From contig NZ_JARWOP010000358.1 of the NCBI RefSeq assembly GCF_029868745.1, forward strand, positions 1 to 64,000: DNA of 64,000 nucleotides, read 5' to 3'. This document shows, in pieces, positions 43,713-52,847 of this stretch. Position 1 is the first letter of the stretch; the number at the start of each line of letters is the position of its first letter. Source of the DNA: Nocardia wallacei. Its GTDB lineage: Bacteria; Actinomycetota; Actinomycetes; Mycobacteriales; Mycobacteriaceae. Both the position numbers and the translations under genes were made by a program. The notes under the pieces were generated by a model that was not told the DNA's origin, did not search any database, and was given only the letters and a program-made list of their open reading frames with translations.

Positions 43713-45419
43713 TCAGTTGTCCTGCGCCGGGTCGCCTGGTAGGTCGGCGATGGCCGCGGTGACGGTGGGATATACGCCGAGGGGGGTGCCTGATTTCGCC
43801 GCGCCCAGTTCGTCGCCGAATTGGCCGATGGAGCGGGCGATGCGGAAGTCGACGCCGCGGCGGGCGAGGGTGTCGCGCAGGTCGGTGAGCATGGCCGCGG
43901 CGGTGACGTCGATGGTCGGCGAGGTCTCGGCGTCGAGGACGACCAGGGTGGTGCGTGCGGTGCACAGGTGCTCGATGCGGTCGCGGACGTGGTCGGCGTT
44001 GGCGAAGTACAGTCCGGACTCGACGCGGACTACAAGCAGGTCGGGACGTTGCCGCGGCTGCGGATGCCGGTCGGCGTCGAGCCACAGCGTGCCCTGTTTC
44101 ACCAGCGGGGCGACGTGCGGGCGGGACGTGCGATAGACCAGCAGCAGCATCGAGACGCCGATGCCGATCAACAGGCCGGGCAGCGTGTCGAACAGCAGCA
44201 CCCCTGCCATGGCCGCCAGCGCGGCCAGGAAATCGGCACGCGCCGACCGCCCGTAGATGGCGCCCAGCCGATCGGTCCACACCCGGTACAGCCGTCGCAA
44301 CGCGGCGATGTCGACCAGTTCGATGACCGCGGCGATGACCACGCCCGCGAGCGTCGCCTCGGGCAGCCGCTCGAACAGTCCGGTGAGCAGCAGCAGCGTC
44401 AGTACCGTCAACGCCGCCACCACCAACCCACTGACCTGCGTCTTCGCTCCGGCCGAGCCGTTGACGGCGGTCTTGGACAGACTGCCGTTGACGACCATGC
44501 CGGACGCCAGCCCGGACCCGAGGTTGGCGGCGCCGAGCCCGAGCAGTTCCCGGTTGGCGTCCACGCGGTAACCGGCCTTGGCCGCATAGGTTTTCGCCGC
44601 GCCGAGGCCCTCGGCGAACCCGATCAGCAGCACGCCGACCGCCGGCCCGAGCAGATCGAGATAGTCGTGGAAGTCGACGCCGCCGGGCAGCCCGACCGAC
44701 GGCAGCCCCGCATCGATGTGCCCGACGATATCGACCCCCTTGCCGTCCAGCCCGAACACGCCCACCGCGACGATGCCCAGCAACACGGCCAGCAGAGATC
44801 CCGGCACCAGGGGCAGCCACCTTTTCAACCCCAGCACCACCGCCAGACTCGACACGCCCAAAACTGCCGTGCGCCATTGCGTTTCACCCAGTCCGGACAG
44901 CACACCCCAAGCTTGCTCGAAGAAATTGCCCGCATGTTTGTCGATGCCGAGCAGCTTGGGAACCTGCCCGATGATGATCGTGAACGCCAGCCCGACGATG
45001 AACCCTTTGAGCACCGGCTCCGAGATGAAGGCGGCCACGAACCCGAGCCGGGCCAGCCCGGCCAGCAACCCGGCCACTCCGGTCGCGAGCGCGAGCACGG
45101 TCGACAACGCGAGGTAGCGGCCGCCGTCGGCGCCGGCCAGCGGCGTCACGATCGCCGCCGACAGCGCCGCCGTGGCCGACATCGGCCCCACCACCAGATG
45201 CCGCGAACTGCCCGCCAGCGCGTACAGGATCAGCGCCGGGACGGCCGCGTAGAGCCCGGTGACGGGCGGCACCCCGGCGATCGAGGCGTAGGCGAGCGCC
45301 TCCGGCACCAGCACCGCCCAAACCGTCAGCCCCGCAAGGACATCGGGACGCAACCAGCCGCGCTGATAGCCCTGCAGGGACAGGAACACCGGCCAGCGTG
45401 CCGCCATCGACTTCACCAC
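43713..45419 (-). CDS. SulP-family anion transporter with STAS domain
   Basis: 568 residues from GTG 45419, or ATG 45407. The membrane part has 10-12 segments and the family signature PEALAYASIAGVPPVTGLYA near residue 40. The C-terminal STAS domain (LVVRVESGLYFANADHVRD, then LDAETSPTIDVTA) regulates transport and is common in SLC26/SulP carriers. It probably exchanges sulfate, bicarbonate or another anion. No carbonic anhydrase or kinase is adjacent. Confidence 0.93.
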   Translation of the reverse strand: MVKSMAARWPVFLSLQGYQRGWLRPDVLAGLTVWAVLVPEALAYASIAGVPPVTGLYAAVPALILYALAGSSRHLVVGPMSATAALSAAIVTPLAGADGGRYLALSTVLALATGVAGLLAGLARLGFVAAFISEPVLKGFIVGLAFTIIIGQVPKLLGIDKHAGNFFEQAWGVLSGLGETQWRTAVLGVSSLAVVLGLKRWLPLVPGSLLAVLLGIVAVGVFGLDGKGVDIVGHIDAGLPSVGLPGGVDFHDYLDLLGPAVGVLLIGFAEGLGAAKTYAAKAGYRVDANRELLGLGAANLGSGLASGMVVNGSLSKTAVNGSAGAKTQVSGLVVAALTVLTLLLLTGLFERLPEATLAGVVIAAVIELVDIAALRRLYRVWTDRLGAIYGRSARADFLAALAAMAGVLLFDTLPGLLIGIGVSMLLLVYRTSRPHVAPLVKQGTLWLDADRHPQPRQRPDLLVVRVESGLYFANADHVRDRIEHLCTARTTLVVLDAETSPTIDVTAAAMLTDLRDTLARRGVDFRIARSIGQFGDELGAAKSGTPLGVYPTVTAAIADLPGDPAQDN

Positions 45420-45651
45420 CAGCCCAACGACTTACACGCCGCCGACACGGATCTGCCGGGCGAAATCACCACGCCCACCGCCGGTCGTCGCGGTTCACCG
45501 ATGACTGTGCCCATGCGCGACACGCTATGACCGCAGGGGCCGCGGCTCGTCACACCGTCAGGGTGAAACCGCCCCATGCCCCGCCGTCACGCGGCGCGGT
45601 TCACCCGAATCGGATGAGGCGAGCACCGGCGCCGCGCCGCACGATCGTGGC

Positions 45652-46071
45652 ATGGCAGACAACGGTCTCGGTCCCGTGGAACTGGCGGTCCTCACCTTCC
45701 CCGGCAGGCGGGCAGCGCCCTCGGTCGTCGATGCGCTGAGCGCGGTGGTCGACCGCGGCGACGCGACCATCATCGACCTGGTCTATCTGATGAAGGACGA
45801 CAGCGGCCGCGTCGACCAGATCGAAGTGGACGAACCGCTGCACGACATCGGTCTCGCGGACCTGGCCGTCGAACCCCGCGGTCTGGTGAGCGACGAGGAC
45901 CTCGCGCTGATCCGGGACACCATGGAACCGGCCACCTCGGCGCTCGTCGTGGTGTACGAGCAAACCTGGGCTCGGCGGCTGGCCACCACCATCGCCGACG
46001 CCGGCGGCGAACTCGTGCTGCAGGTCCAGATTCCCCGCGACGCCGTCGACGCGGCGCTCGCCGCCTCCTGA
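45652..46071 (+). CDS. DUF6325 family protein
   Basis: 139 residues from ATG 45652. Two similar alpha/beta halves: LAVLTFPGRRAAPSVVDAL and VVYEQTWARRLATTIADAGG. The family is frequent in actinobacteria next to SHOCT-domain proteins, as here (the next gene begins 16 bases downstream). Possibly a stress-related protein; function unknown. Confidence 0.85.
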   Translation: MADNGLGPVELAVLTFPGRRAAPSVVDALSAVVDRGDATIIDLVYLMKDDSGRVDQIEVDEPLHDIGLADLAVEPRGLVSDEDLALIRDTMEPATSALVVVYEQTWARRLATTIADAGGELVLQVQIPRDAVDAALAAS

Positions 46072-46086
46072 GAAAGGAACCACCCC

Positions 46087-46368
46087 ATGGTGTTTCGAGC
46101 CGGACGCGTCGGCCGTCCCGGTCTGCTCGGGGCGGTCGCACGAACCGCCGTCGTGACCGGAACCGCCAGCGCCACCGCCAACGCCGTCAACCGCCGCGCC
46201 CAGCAGCGCGCCGCCGAACAGCAGCCATATCCGCAGCAACAGGCGCCGGATGTCCCGCCGCCCGATGACGATTTGGTCGGCAAGCTGCAACGCCTCGGCG
46301 AGTTACACGCGTCGGGAGCGCTGTCCGACGAGGAATTCGCCGCCGCGAAGGCGCAACTGCTGCGGTGA
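46087..46368 (+). CDS. SHOCT-domain protein
   Basis: 93 residues from ATG 46087 (AAAGGA upstream). Basic N-terminus with an Ala-rich segment, a Gln/Pro linker, and a C-terminal SHOCT helix pair: LQRLGELHASGALSDEEF and AAAKAQLL. SHOCT domains are short helical hairpins at the ends of membrane-associated proteins. Co-transcribed with the DUF6325 gene. Confidence 0.88.
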   Translation: MVFRAGRVGRPGLLGAVARTAVVTGTASATANAVNRRAQQRAAEQQPYPQQQAPDVPPPDDDLVGKLQRLGELHASGALSDEEFAAAKAQLLR

Positions 46369-46488
46369 CATCGGCCGGCACGACACATTTCACCCTCGCC
46401 GGGTGATCCTCGGCAGTGCTTCGGTCCTAGCGTTGCCGCCATCGTCGCAATTCTGCGGCGGATTTCGACCGAGTACGCGAGGTGAACC

Positions 46489-46863
46489 ATGTCGGTGTGG
46501 GAAGTGCTGTGGCTGTTGGTGATGAGTTTCGCCTTCGTGGCCTACCTGCTCATGCTGTTCTACATCATCGGCGACCTGTTCCGAGACCGGGAAACCTCGG
46601 GCTGGGTCAAGGCCGTCTGGATCGTGTTCCTGTTCGTCGTGCCGCTACTCACCTCGCTCGTATATCTCCTGGTCCGAGGCCGTGGCATGGCGGAGCGCAG
46701 CGCGGCCGCCATCGAGTCCACCCGGGCCGCGGAGAAGGACTACATCCGGTCGGCCGCGGGCACCAATTCCGCGGCACAGATCGCCGACGCCAAGAAACTC
46801 CTCGACGACGGCGCTATTTCCCCGCAGGAATTCGACCGGCTCAAGCACAAGGCGCTGGCCTGA
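46489..46863 (+). CDS. Membrane protein with PLDc_N-like segment and SHOCT domain
   Basis: 124 residues from ATG 46489 (GAGGTGAA upstream). Two hydrophobic segments (LWLLVMSFAFVAYLLMLFYI and WIVFLFVVPLLTSLVYLLV) with the DLFRD motif between them, as in phospholipase-D N-terminal-like modules. The C-terminus is a SHOCT hairpin, AKKLLDDGAISPQEFDRLK. Same neighbourhood type as the preceding SHOCT gene. Confidence 0.85.
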   Translation: MSVWEVLWLLVMSFAFVAYLLMLFYIIGDLFRDRETSGWVKAVWIVFLFVVPLLTSLVYLLVRGRGMAERSAAAIESTRAAEKDYIRSAAGTNSAAQIADAKKLLDDGAISPQEFDRLKHKALA

Positions 46864-47064
46864 CTACTCCAGTTCGGGCGACTCGTCGACGAATTCGGCG
46901 CTCCTGCGCAGCATTCGGTCGGCCGCCGCACGGAGCTGGTCGGGCTGCATCGTGAGCGCTGTCTGATCCATCGCCCCGGAGGGGTGCGACTCGCCGCTTC
47001 GCCGCCCCTGCTCCAGCTGCCAATCAACGAGTGCATCGATGTCGTCCGGTGGTGGCGTGGTCAT
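46864..47064 (-). CDS. Small acidic hypothetical protein
   Basis: 66 residues from ATG 47064 with GGGAG upstream. Polar and helix-forming: DIDALVDWQLEQG, then LRAAADRMLRRSAEFVD. No known motif. It converges on the SHOCT gene with no gap between the stops. Confidence 0.5.
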   Translation of the reverse strand: MTTPPPDDIDALVDWQLEQGRRSGESHPSGAMDQTALTMQPDQLRAAADRMLRRSAEFVDESPELE

Positions 47065-47136
47065 GCGGGCGGCTCCCGGGTCGATTCGGCGGGTACAGCG
47101 AACAGCCTGGTGGGCAGGCACCGGATTTGCCTTTCA

Positions 47137-47170
47137 TTTCGACATCCATCAATATCGATGGATGTCGAAA
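47137..47170. promoter_or_regulatory. Perfect 14-bp palindrome over the ArsR start codon
   Basis: TTTCGACATCCATC (47137-47150) and its exact inverted copy (47157-47170) flank AATATC. The inner CATC-AATATC-GATG is the usual ArsR/SmtB box form. The ATG of the arsR gene (47162) lies inside the right arm, so binding would block promoter and start region together. Confidence 0.75.
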
Positions 47171-47500
47171 TGCTCGGGCACGCCGTACACCCGTCCACCG
47201 CTGGACGCGCAGACCGCGGTTCGGGTGGCAGCAGTGTTCAAGGCGTTGTCGGATCCGGTGCGGCTGCGGCTGCTGTCGGCGATCGCCTCCCGGACCGGGC
47301 AGGAGGCGTGCGTGTGCGACGTGTCCGACGGTCTCGACGTCTCCCAGCCCACCGTCTCCCACCACCTGAAGGTGCTGCGCGAAGCGGGACTGCTCACCAG
47401 TGAGCGTCGCGCCTCCTGGGTGTACTACCGCGTTGTTCCCGAAGCGCTGCAACGGGTTTCGCATCTGCTGGCGATCGAGGCCGGGTCGGTGATCGCGTGA
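47162..47500 (+). CDS. arsR: ArsR-family arsenite-responsive repressor
   Basis: 112 residues from ATG 47162. Winged helix with the metal-sensing motif ACVCD at the head of the DNA-recognition region (EACVCDVSDGLDVSQPTVS), then HHLKVLREAGLL. It is coupled to the arsenite permease gene by a GTGA overlap, and a perfect palindrome covers the start. It should dissociate on binding As(III) or Sb(III). Confidence 0.93.
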   Translation: MSKCSGTPYTRPPLDAQTAVRVAAVFKALSDPVRLRLLSAIASRTGQEACVCDVSDGLDVSQPTVSHHLKVLREAGLLTSERRASWVYYRVVPEALQRVSHLLAIEAGSVIA

Positions 47501-48609
47501 CAACGACCGCCCCCGAACCGGTGGCCGGAAAGCTTTCCACGCTCGACAGGTTGTTGCCGGTGTGGATCGGGGTGGCCATGGTCGCCGGTTTGCTGCTGGG
47601 CCGTCTGATTCCCGGCCTGGGCGACGGCTTGTCGGCGGTGCAGGTGGATGGGATCTCGCTGCCGATCGCCGCCGGACTGCTCGTGATGATGTACCCGGTA
47701 TTGGCGAAGGTCCGCTACGACCGCCTCGGCTCGGTCACCGGCGACCGCCGTCTGCTGGCCGGATCGCTGGTTTCGAACTGGCTCCTCGGACCGGCGCTGA
47801 TGTTCGCCCTGGCCTGGCTGCTGCTACCGGACCTGCCCGAATACCGGACCGGGCTGATCATCGTCGGCCTGGCTCGCTGCATCGCGATGGTGATCATCTG
47901 GAACGACCTCGCGTGCGGTGACCGCGAAGCCGCCGCCGTGCTCGTCGCGCTCAACTCGCTGTTCCAGGTCGTCATGTTCGCGGTGCTGGGCTGGTTCTAC
48001 CTCTCGGTGCTGCCCGGCCTGCTGGGCCTGCCGCAGACCACCGTCGACGCCTCGCCCTGGCAGATCGCCCGATCGGTGCTGGTCTTCCTCGGTATCCCGC
48101 TGCTGGCCGGGTACGCCACCCGCCGCATCGGCGAAAAGGCAAGGGGCCGAACCTGGTACGAGACGGCGGTGCTGCCCCGGCTCGGCCCGTGGGCGCTGTA
48201 CGGGCTGCTGTTCACCATCGTCGTCCTGTTCGCCCTGCAAGGCGATCAGATCACCGCCCGGCCCCTCGACGTCGTGCGTATCGCGGTCCCGCTGCTGATC
48301 TATTTCGCGGTCATGTGGGGCGGCGGTTACCTTCTCGGCGCCGTGCTGCGCCTGGGCTACGAGCGCACGACCACGATGGCGTTCACCGCGGCGGGCAACA
48401 ACTTCGAACTCGCGATCGCCGTCGCGATCGCCACCTACGGCGCCACCTCCGGCCAAGCCCTCGCCGGAGTCGTCGGCCCCCTCATCGAAGTACCCGTCCT
48501 CGTCGCCCTCGTCTACGTCTCCCTGGCTCTGCGAAAACGATTCCCGCACAACACGACCCGACATTCTGGCGCATGTGCCGGCAGCGATCGCTCAGGCGTG
48601 GGCCGGTAG
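47497..48609 (+). CDS. ACR3-family arsenite efflux permease
   Basis: 370 residues from GTG 47497, overlapping the arsR stop. About ten hydrophobic segments. Family motifs include GLARCIAMVIIWNDLACGD, which holds the cysteine essential for transport in ACR3 proteins, and AFTAAGNNFELAIAVAIA near the end. No arsenate reductase gene is adjacent. The 3' end overlaps the convergent histidine kinase by 18 bases. Confidence 0.94.
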   Translation: MTTTAPEPVAGKLSTLDRLLPVWIGVAMVAGLLLGRLIPGLGDGLSAVQVDGISLPIAAGLLVMMYPVLAKVRYDRLGSVTGDRRLLAGSLVSNWLLGPALMFALAWLLLPDLPEYRTGLIIVGLARCIAMVIIWNDLACGDREAAAVLVALNSLFQVVMFAVLGWFYLSVLPGLLGLPQTTVDASPWQIARSVLVFLGIPLLAGYATRRIGEKARGRTWYETAVLPRLGPWALYGLLFTIVVLFALQGDQITARPLDVVRIAVPLLIYFAVMWGGGYLLGAVLRLGYERTTTMAFTAAGNNFELAIAVAIATYGATSGQALAGVVGPLIEVPVLVALVYVSLALRKRFPHNTTRHSGACAGSDRSGVGR

Positions 48610-49671
48610 TTGCACGGTGACACGAAGACCTCCGGCGGGGCGGGGGGTGAGGGTGAGGGTGCCGGAATGCGCGCGGGTGATGCTCTTGACGATCGCCAGG
48701 CCGAGGCCGACGCCCGCGTGGTCGGTGCGGACGCGTTGGGTGCCGCGCTGAAACGGCTCGACCAGTGTGGAAACGATGTGGGGGGTGAGCGTGTCGCCGG
48801 TGTTCTCGACGGTCAGCACCGCGGTCTCACGGTGAGCGCCGGTGGTGACCCACACGGTGCCGTGTTCGGGCAGATTGTGGACGATCGCGTTGTGCACCAG
48901 GTTCGTCGTCATCTGCAGCAGCAGTGCGTGTGAGCCGATCGCGGGCGTGATCTCGCCGGAGGTCTCGATGGTGAGGCCGCGTTTCTCCGCGAGCGGAAGC
49001 AGCGTCTCGGTGGCTTCTTCCGCGATGAGGGACAGGTCGACGCGATCTCGGGCGAAGGTCATCCGGTCGGCGCGGCTGAGCAGGAGCAAGGCCTCGGTGA
49101 GGTTGATCGCGCGGGTGTTGACCGCGTGGAGCAACGCCACCAGTTCGCCGGTGTCACGCTGCGGATCGTTGCGGGCCACATCGAGCAGCGTCTGCGTGAT
49201 CGCCAGCGGCGTGCGCAGCTCGTGAGAGGCGTTGGCGGCGAACCTCTGCTGTTCGGCGACGTGTGCTTCGAGCCGCGCGAGCATGGTGTCGAAGGCGTCG
49301 GCGAGTTCGCGGAACTCGTCTTGGCGGCCCGGTAGCCGGATGCGGTGGGAGAGCGATCCGTCCGTGGCCATGCGGGTGGCATCGGTGATGCGGGCCAGCG
49401 GGGTGAGCATCCGCCCGGCGAGCACCCACCCGCCGACGAGGCCGAAGATCAGCAGGCAGGCGAGCACGAAAGCCATGAACGGAGCGAAGGCGCGGATCAG
49501 AAGCGAGCGGTTGATCCAGAAATTGCCGGTGGTGTGGATCCAACCGGCGGGCAAGAAGTACAGATAGAAGACCAACACGGCCGCGAGCAGCAAAGTGCCT
49601 GCGAGCATGAGGAATCCGGCATAGCTGAGGGTGAGTTTCAGCCGAACGCTCACACCGGGCGCTCTATCCAC
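48592..49671 (-). CDS. Two-component sensor histidine kinase
   Basis: 359 residues from GTG 49671, overlapping the end of the response-regulator gene by eight bases. Two transmembrane segments (SYAGFLMLAGTLLLAAVLVF and FMAFVLACLLIFGLVGGWVL) with a short outer loop, a HAMP domain, an H-box ASHELRTPLAITQ with the phospho-accepting His, an N-box NLVHNAIVHN and a G-box HAGVGLGLAIV. It acts with the adjacent regulator and probably senses cell-wall state, given the divergent VanY-type gene. Confidence 0.94.
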   Translation of the reverse strand: MDRAPGVSVRLKLTLSYAGFLMLAGTLLLAAVLVFYLYFLPAGWIHTTGNFWINRSLLIRAFAPFMAFVLACLLIFGLVGGWVLAGRMLTPLARITDATRMATDGSLSHRIRLPGRQDEFRELADAFDTMLARLEAHVAEQQRFAANASHELRTPLAITQTLLDVARNDPQRDTGELVALLHAVNTRAINLTEALLLLSRADRMTFARDRVDLSLIAEEATETLLPLAEKRGLTIETSGEITPAIGSHALLLQMTTNLVHNAIVHNLPEHGTVWVTTGAHRETAVLTVENTGDTLTPHIVSTLVEPFQRGTQRVRTDHAGVGLGLAIVKSITRAHSGTLTLTPRPAGGLRVTVQLPAHA

Positions 49672-50359
49672 GGTCGTCTCCGTCCCGCCCGGTATCCGGC
49701 CGAATGCCGATGTGGTAGCCGACGCCGGGCACAGTCGCGATGATCCACGGTTCGCCGAGACGTTTGCGCAGCGCCGAGACCGTGATGCGCACGGCATTGG
49801 TGAACGGGTCGGCATTCTCGTCCCACGCCCGTTCCAGTAGTTCCTCGGCGCTGACGACGCCGCCTTCGGCAGCGACGAGAACCTCGAGTACCGCGAATTG
49901 CTTCCGGGTCAGCGCGATGTAGCGGCCGTCGCGGTAGACCTCGCGGCGGAACGGATCCAGGCGCAGGCCCGCGATCTCCCGCACGGGTGGCCTGTTGTGG
50001 GCTCGCCTGCGGTCGAGCGCTCGGAGCCGGAGCACGAGTTCTCGGAGTTCGAAGGGTTTGGTGAGGTAGTCGTCGGCGCCGAGCCCGAACCCGGTCGCCT
50101 TGTCGTCGAGCCGGTCGGCGGCGGTGAGCATGAGAATCGGCATGCCGCTGCCGGAGGCGACGATACGTTTCGCGATCTCGTCGCCGGAAGGCCCCGGGAT
50201 GTCACGGTCGAGGATCGCGATGTCGTAGGCGTTGACGCTCAACAGCTCCAGAGCGGTGTCGCCGTCACCGGCGATGTCGGCCGCGATCGCTTCCAGGCGC
50301 AGGCCGTCGCGGACCGCTTCGGCCAGATAGGGTTCGTCCTCGACGATCAGTACGCGCAT
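49664..50359 (-). CDS. OmpR-family response regulator
   Basis: 231 residues from ATG 50359. The receiver domain has MRVLIVEDEPYLAEAV, the phosphorylated Asp in AILDRDIPG, and LTAADRLDDKATGFGLGADD with Lys in LTKPF. The C-terminal winged helix has LTRKQFAVLEVLVAAEGGVV and ADPFTNAVRITVSALRKRLG. Divergent from the carboxypeptidase gene, which is its likely target along with itself. Confidence 0.95.
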   Translation of the reverse strand: MRVLIVEDEPYLAEAVRDGLRLEAIAADIAGDGDTALELLSVNAYDIAILDRDIPGPSGDEIAKRIVASGSGMPILMLTAADRLDDKATGFGLGADDYLTKPFELRELVLRLRALDRRRAHNRPPVREIAGLRLDPFRREVYRDGRYIALTRKQFAVLEVLVAAEGGVVSAEELLERAWDENADPFTNAVRITVSALRKRLGEPWIIATVPGVGYHIGIRPDTGRDGDDRG

Positions 50360-50448
50360 AGCCTCTCGATTCTTCCAGCCGGGGAATATCGCCGGCGTAT
50401 CGAAAACCACATACGTGCCGGCAACGCCGCGCTGTCTTGACTGAGGCC

Positions 50449-51024
50449 ATGAACCACAGTGGACCAGCACGAACGGTGGCTCGGCGGACCGGATCGGCCA
50501 CCTTCGCCACCCTGGTGGCCGTCGGCGCGGTGCTTGCCGGTGTCCTCGTCTATCAGTACCTACCCTTCTCGACCGCGGGATCGGACGACAGTTCTCCGGG
50601 CGTGTCGGTCTTCGACGACGAAGACCCGGCCGTGGCCAACCTCGACGCCGATCTGCTCGCCGCGCTGCGCTGGGCCGCGACCGATGCCGCGGACGACGGG
50701 GTCACGTTCGTCGTCAACAGCGGCTGGCGTTCCGCGCAAGCCCAGGGACGCCTGCTGCGCGAGGCGGTCTCGAAGTACGGCTCGGCGGAGGAAGCCGCGC
50801 GCTGGGTGGCCGCGCCCGACAAGTCCGCGCACGTCTCGGGCGAGGCGGTCGACATCGGGCCTACCGAGGCCGCGGCTTGGTTGGCCAGGCACGGCGCCGG
50901 GTACGGGCTGTGCCAGATCTATGCCAACGAACCCTGGCATTTCGAACTGCGGCCCCGAGCCGATGAGCACGGTTGCCCCGCCGAGTACGCCGATCCCACC
51001 GAGGACCCGAGGATGCAGCAGTGA
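50449..51024 (+). CDS. VanY-type D-alanyl-D-alanine carboxypeptidase
   Basis: 191 residues from ATG 50449; TTG 50437 is a less likely start. One N-terminal membrane anchor (ATFATLVAVGAVLAGVLVYQ), then the peptidase domain with zinc ligands His128 and Asp135 in SAHVSGEAVD and His164 in EPWHFEL. The family trims the last D-Ala from peptidoglycan stems. The pair of genes starting here runs divergently from the two-component system, an arrangement like glycopeptide-response loci, but there is no vanHAX. Confidence 0.92.
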   Translation: MNHSGPARTVARRTGSATFATLVAVGAVLAGVLVYQYLPFSTAGSDDSSPGVSVFDDEDPAVANLDADLLAALRWAATDAADDGVTFVVNSGWRSAQAQGRLLREAVSKYGSAEEAARWVAAPDKSAHVSGEAVDIGPTEAAAWLARHGAGYGLCQIYANEPWHFELRPRADEHGCPAEYADPTEDPRMQQ

Positions 51025-52370
51025 GCACCGACGCACCCGCCGCCGGAACAGTCGCCCCGCCGTCCGTCCGGAATCCGCTGTCGCAGATCGGGTTTCGCTT
51101 CTGCGTCGTCTACTTCGGCCTGTTCTGCCTACTGCTCACGCTGATCCCGTTCACGCTGCTGGGCATTCTCGGTCGCTGGATCCGCCGATACGTCGGGCCG
51201 TGGCCCATGCTCCCGATCGATCCCGTCACCGGCTGGGTGGGCCGGACGGTGTTCGGGGTCGACGCGGTGCTGAACGAGAATTCCGGAGCCGGGGATCAGG
51301 CGGCCATCTGGGTGCTGGTGTTCTGCGTTCTGGTCGTCGCCGTGGTGGTCACCGCGGTGTGGACGATCGTCGACCGCCGCCCCGCCCATCCTCGTCTGCG
51401 GGCCTGGTTCGCCTTGTTCCTGCGGCTGTGCCTGGGTGGGCAGATGCTGGGGTTCGGGATGGCCAAGCTGATCCCCACGCAGATGCCCGCGCCCTCGCTG
51501 GCGCAACTGTTGCGACCGTACGGCGAGATGAGCCCGGCCTCGGTGCTGTGGTTGCAGGTCGGCAGCTCCTATCCGTACGAGATGGCCCTCGGCGGGGCGG
51601 AAGTGGTGGCGGGGCTGCTGTTGTTCGTGCCCCGGACCGCGGTGCTGGGCGCTGCGGTGAGCCTGGCGAGCATGGCTCAGGTCCTCCTGCTGAACATGAC
51701 GTTCGATATTCCGGAGAAGCTGCTCGCGGGGCATCTGCTGCTGATCAGCCTGGTGCTGCTCGCGCCGTATCTGCGGCGGCTGGCCGATGTGTTCGTGCGG
51801 CAACGCGCCTGTGCCCCGCTGACCCAACCCGCGCTGTTCGCCGACAACCGGAAAAACCGTGCCGCGCTGTGGTTTCAGGTCGCCCTCGGTCTCTGGGTGG
51901 CGTTCGGCAGCGGCTATGACCGGTGGGTGGTCTGGCAGGAGCAGTACGGCCCCGCCAGCCCCAAATCCGAGCTGTACGGCATCTGGGACGTGCGGGACTT
52001 CGCCCTCGACGGGCAGCCGGTGCCGCCCCTGACGACCGACGAGAACCGTTGGCAGCGACTGGTTTTCGACGATCCGGAGCAAGCAGCCTATCAGCGGATG
52101 AACGGCGAGCTGGTGCCGGTGCGCGCCGAGTTCGGCCCCGATCGGCAACTAGAACTCGCCTCGGGGACGGACACGACCGGCGAGAACGCCGGGCAGCGGC
52201 CGGTATTCGCGACACTGTCCGTCGAGCGACCCACCCGGGACCGGCTGCTACTGCGCGGGACGCTGAACGACCACCCGATCGAAATCACCTTGCAGCGAGT
52301 GGATCCGGACAGCTTCACACTCCGCAGCCGCGGGTTCCATTGGGTCCAGGGCAATATGTACTTCGGCTAG
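51021..52370 (+). CDS. DoxX-like membrane protein
   Basis: 449 residues from GTG 51021, overlapping the stop of the carboxypeptidase gene (GTGA). Multiple membrane segments in the first 270 residues, including the DoxX-type LCLGGQMLGFGMAKL and LLFVPRTAVLGAAVSLASMA. The C-terminal 170 residues look extracytoplasmic and beta-rich, with ELYGIWDVRDFALDG and a closing HWVQGNMYFG. Translational coupling implies joint function with the carboxypeptidase. Confidence 0.85.
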   Translation: MSTDAPAAGTVAPPSVRNPLSQIGFRFCVVYFGLFCLLLTLIPFTLLGILGRWIRRYVGPWPMLPIDPVTGWVGRTVFGVDAVLNENSGAGDQAAIWVLVFCVLVVAVVVTAVWTIVDRRPAHPRLRAWFALFLRLCLGGQMLGFGMAKLIPTQMPAPSLAQLLRPYGEMSPASVLWLQVGSSYPYEMALGGAEVVAGLLLFVPRTAVLGAAVSLASMAQVLLLNMTFDIPEKLLAGHLLLISLVLLAPYLRRLADVFVRQRACAPLTQPALFADNRKNRAALWFQVALGLWVAFGSGYDRWVVWQEQYGPASPKSELYGIWDVRDFALDGQPVPPLTTDENRWQRLVFDDPEQAAYQRMNGELVPVRAEFGPDRQLELASGTDTTGENAGQRPVFATLSVERPTRDRLLLRGTLNDHPIEITLQRVDPDSFTLRSRGFHWVQGNMYFG

Positions 52371-52371
52371 G

Positions 52372-52740
52372 TCAGTCGCGGTATATCGCTACGTACGCGT
52401 TGGTGGTCGTCCCGAGGCTGGTGGGTCCCAGGCACGTGGCCGCGCCCTGGCCGGTGGGGGCGAAGGAACCACCCCAGGAGCCCCGGTACGGACCGATGGC
52501 CATGAGCGGGAAAGCGTTCGGCACGCCGTGCAGGCCGAAGCACTCGACGACCAGCGTGTACTCCCGGCCCGCGGGCGCGTCGGCGTCGGAACATGTCGCT
52601 GTCGCGCCGAACAGGTCCCGCGTGACGGCACAGTCCTGCGGTGCGGCGTGCGCCGTACCGGCGCCGATGACGGCGGCGAATCCCACAACCGACATGACGC
52701 CGGCCGCGACTCGCGTGGCGGCGATCGTCGCTTTTCTCAT
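52372..52740 (-). CDS. Small secreted disulfide-containing protein
   Basis: 122 residues from ATG 52740 (AAGGACA upstream). Signal peptide: ATRVAAGVMSVVGFAAVIGA ending in GTAHA. The mature part has four cysteines (CAVTRD, TCSDAD, VECFGL and TCLGPT), probably two disulfides, and Gly/aromatic stretches such as GPYRGSWGGSF. Function unknown. Confidence 0.78.
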   Translation of the reverse strand: MRKATIAATRVAAGVMSVVGFAAVIGAGTAHAAPQDCAVTRDLFGATATCSDADAPAGREYTLVVECFGLHGVPNAFPLMAIGPYRGSWGGSFAPTGQGAATCLGPTSLGTTTNAYVAIYRD

Positions 52741-52847
52741 TCGTTGTCCTTTCGAAGGGTCATCCTGTGATCGGCCGCCGGAGCCGATCGGTTACGGCGA
52801 AGCCGACGGATAGTTCACATAACGATGAATACACGCGAATCTGTATT

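Noticed and set aside
43821-45530. Plus-strand frame of about 569 codons
   Set aside because: Antisense shadow of the SulP transporter, whose membrane segments and STAS domain are clear on the minus strand.
50449-51024. Complete glycopeptide-resistance cluster
   Set aside because: Only a VanY-type peptidase and a two-component system are present; no vanH, vanA or vanX-like gene lies nearby.
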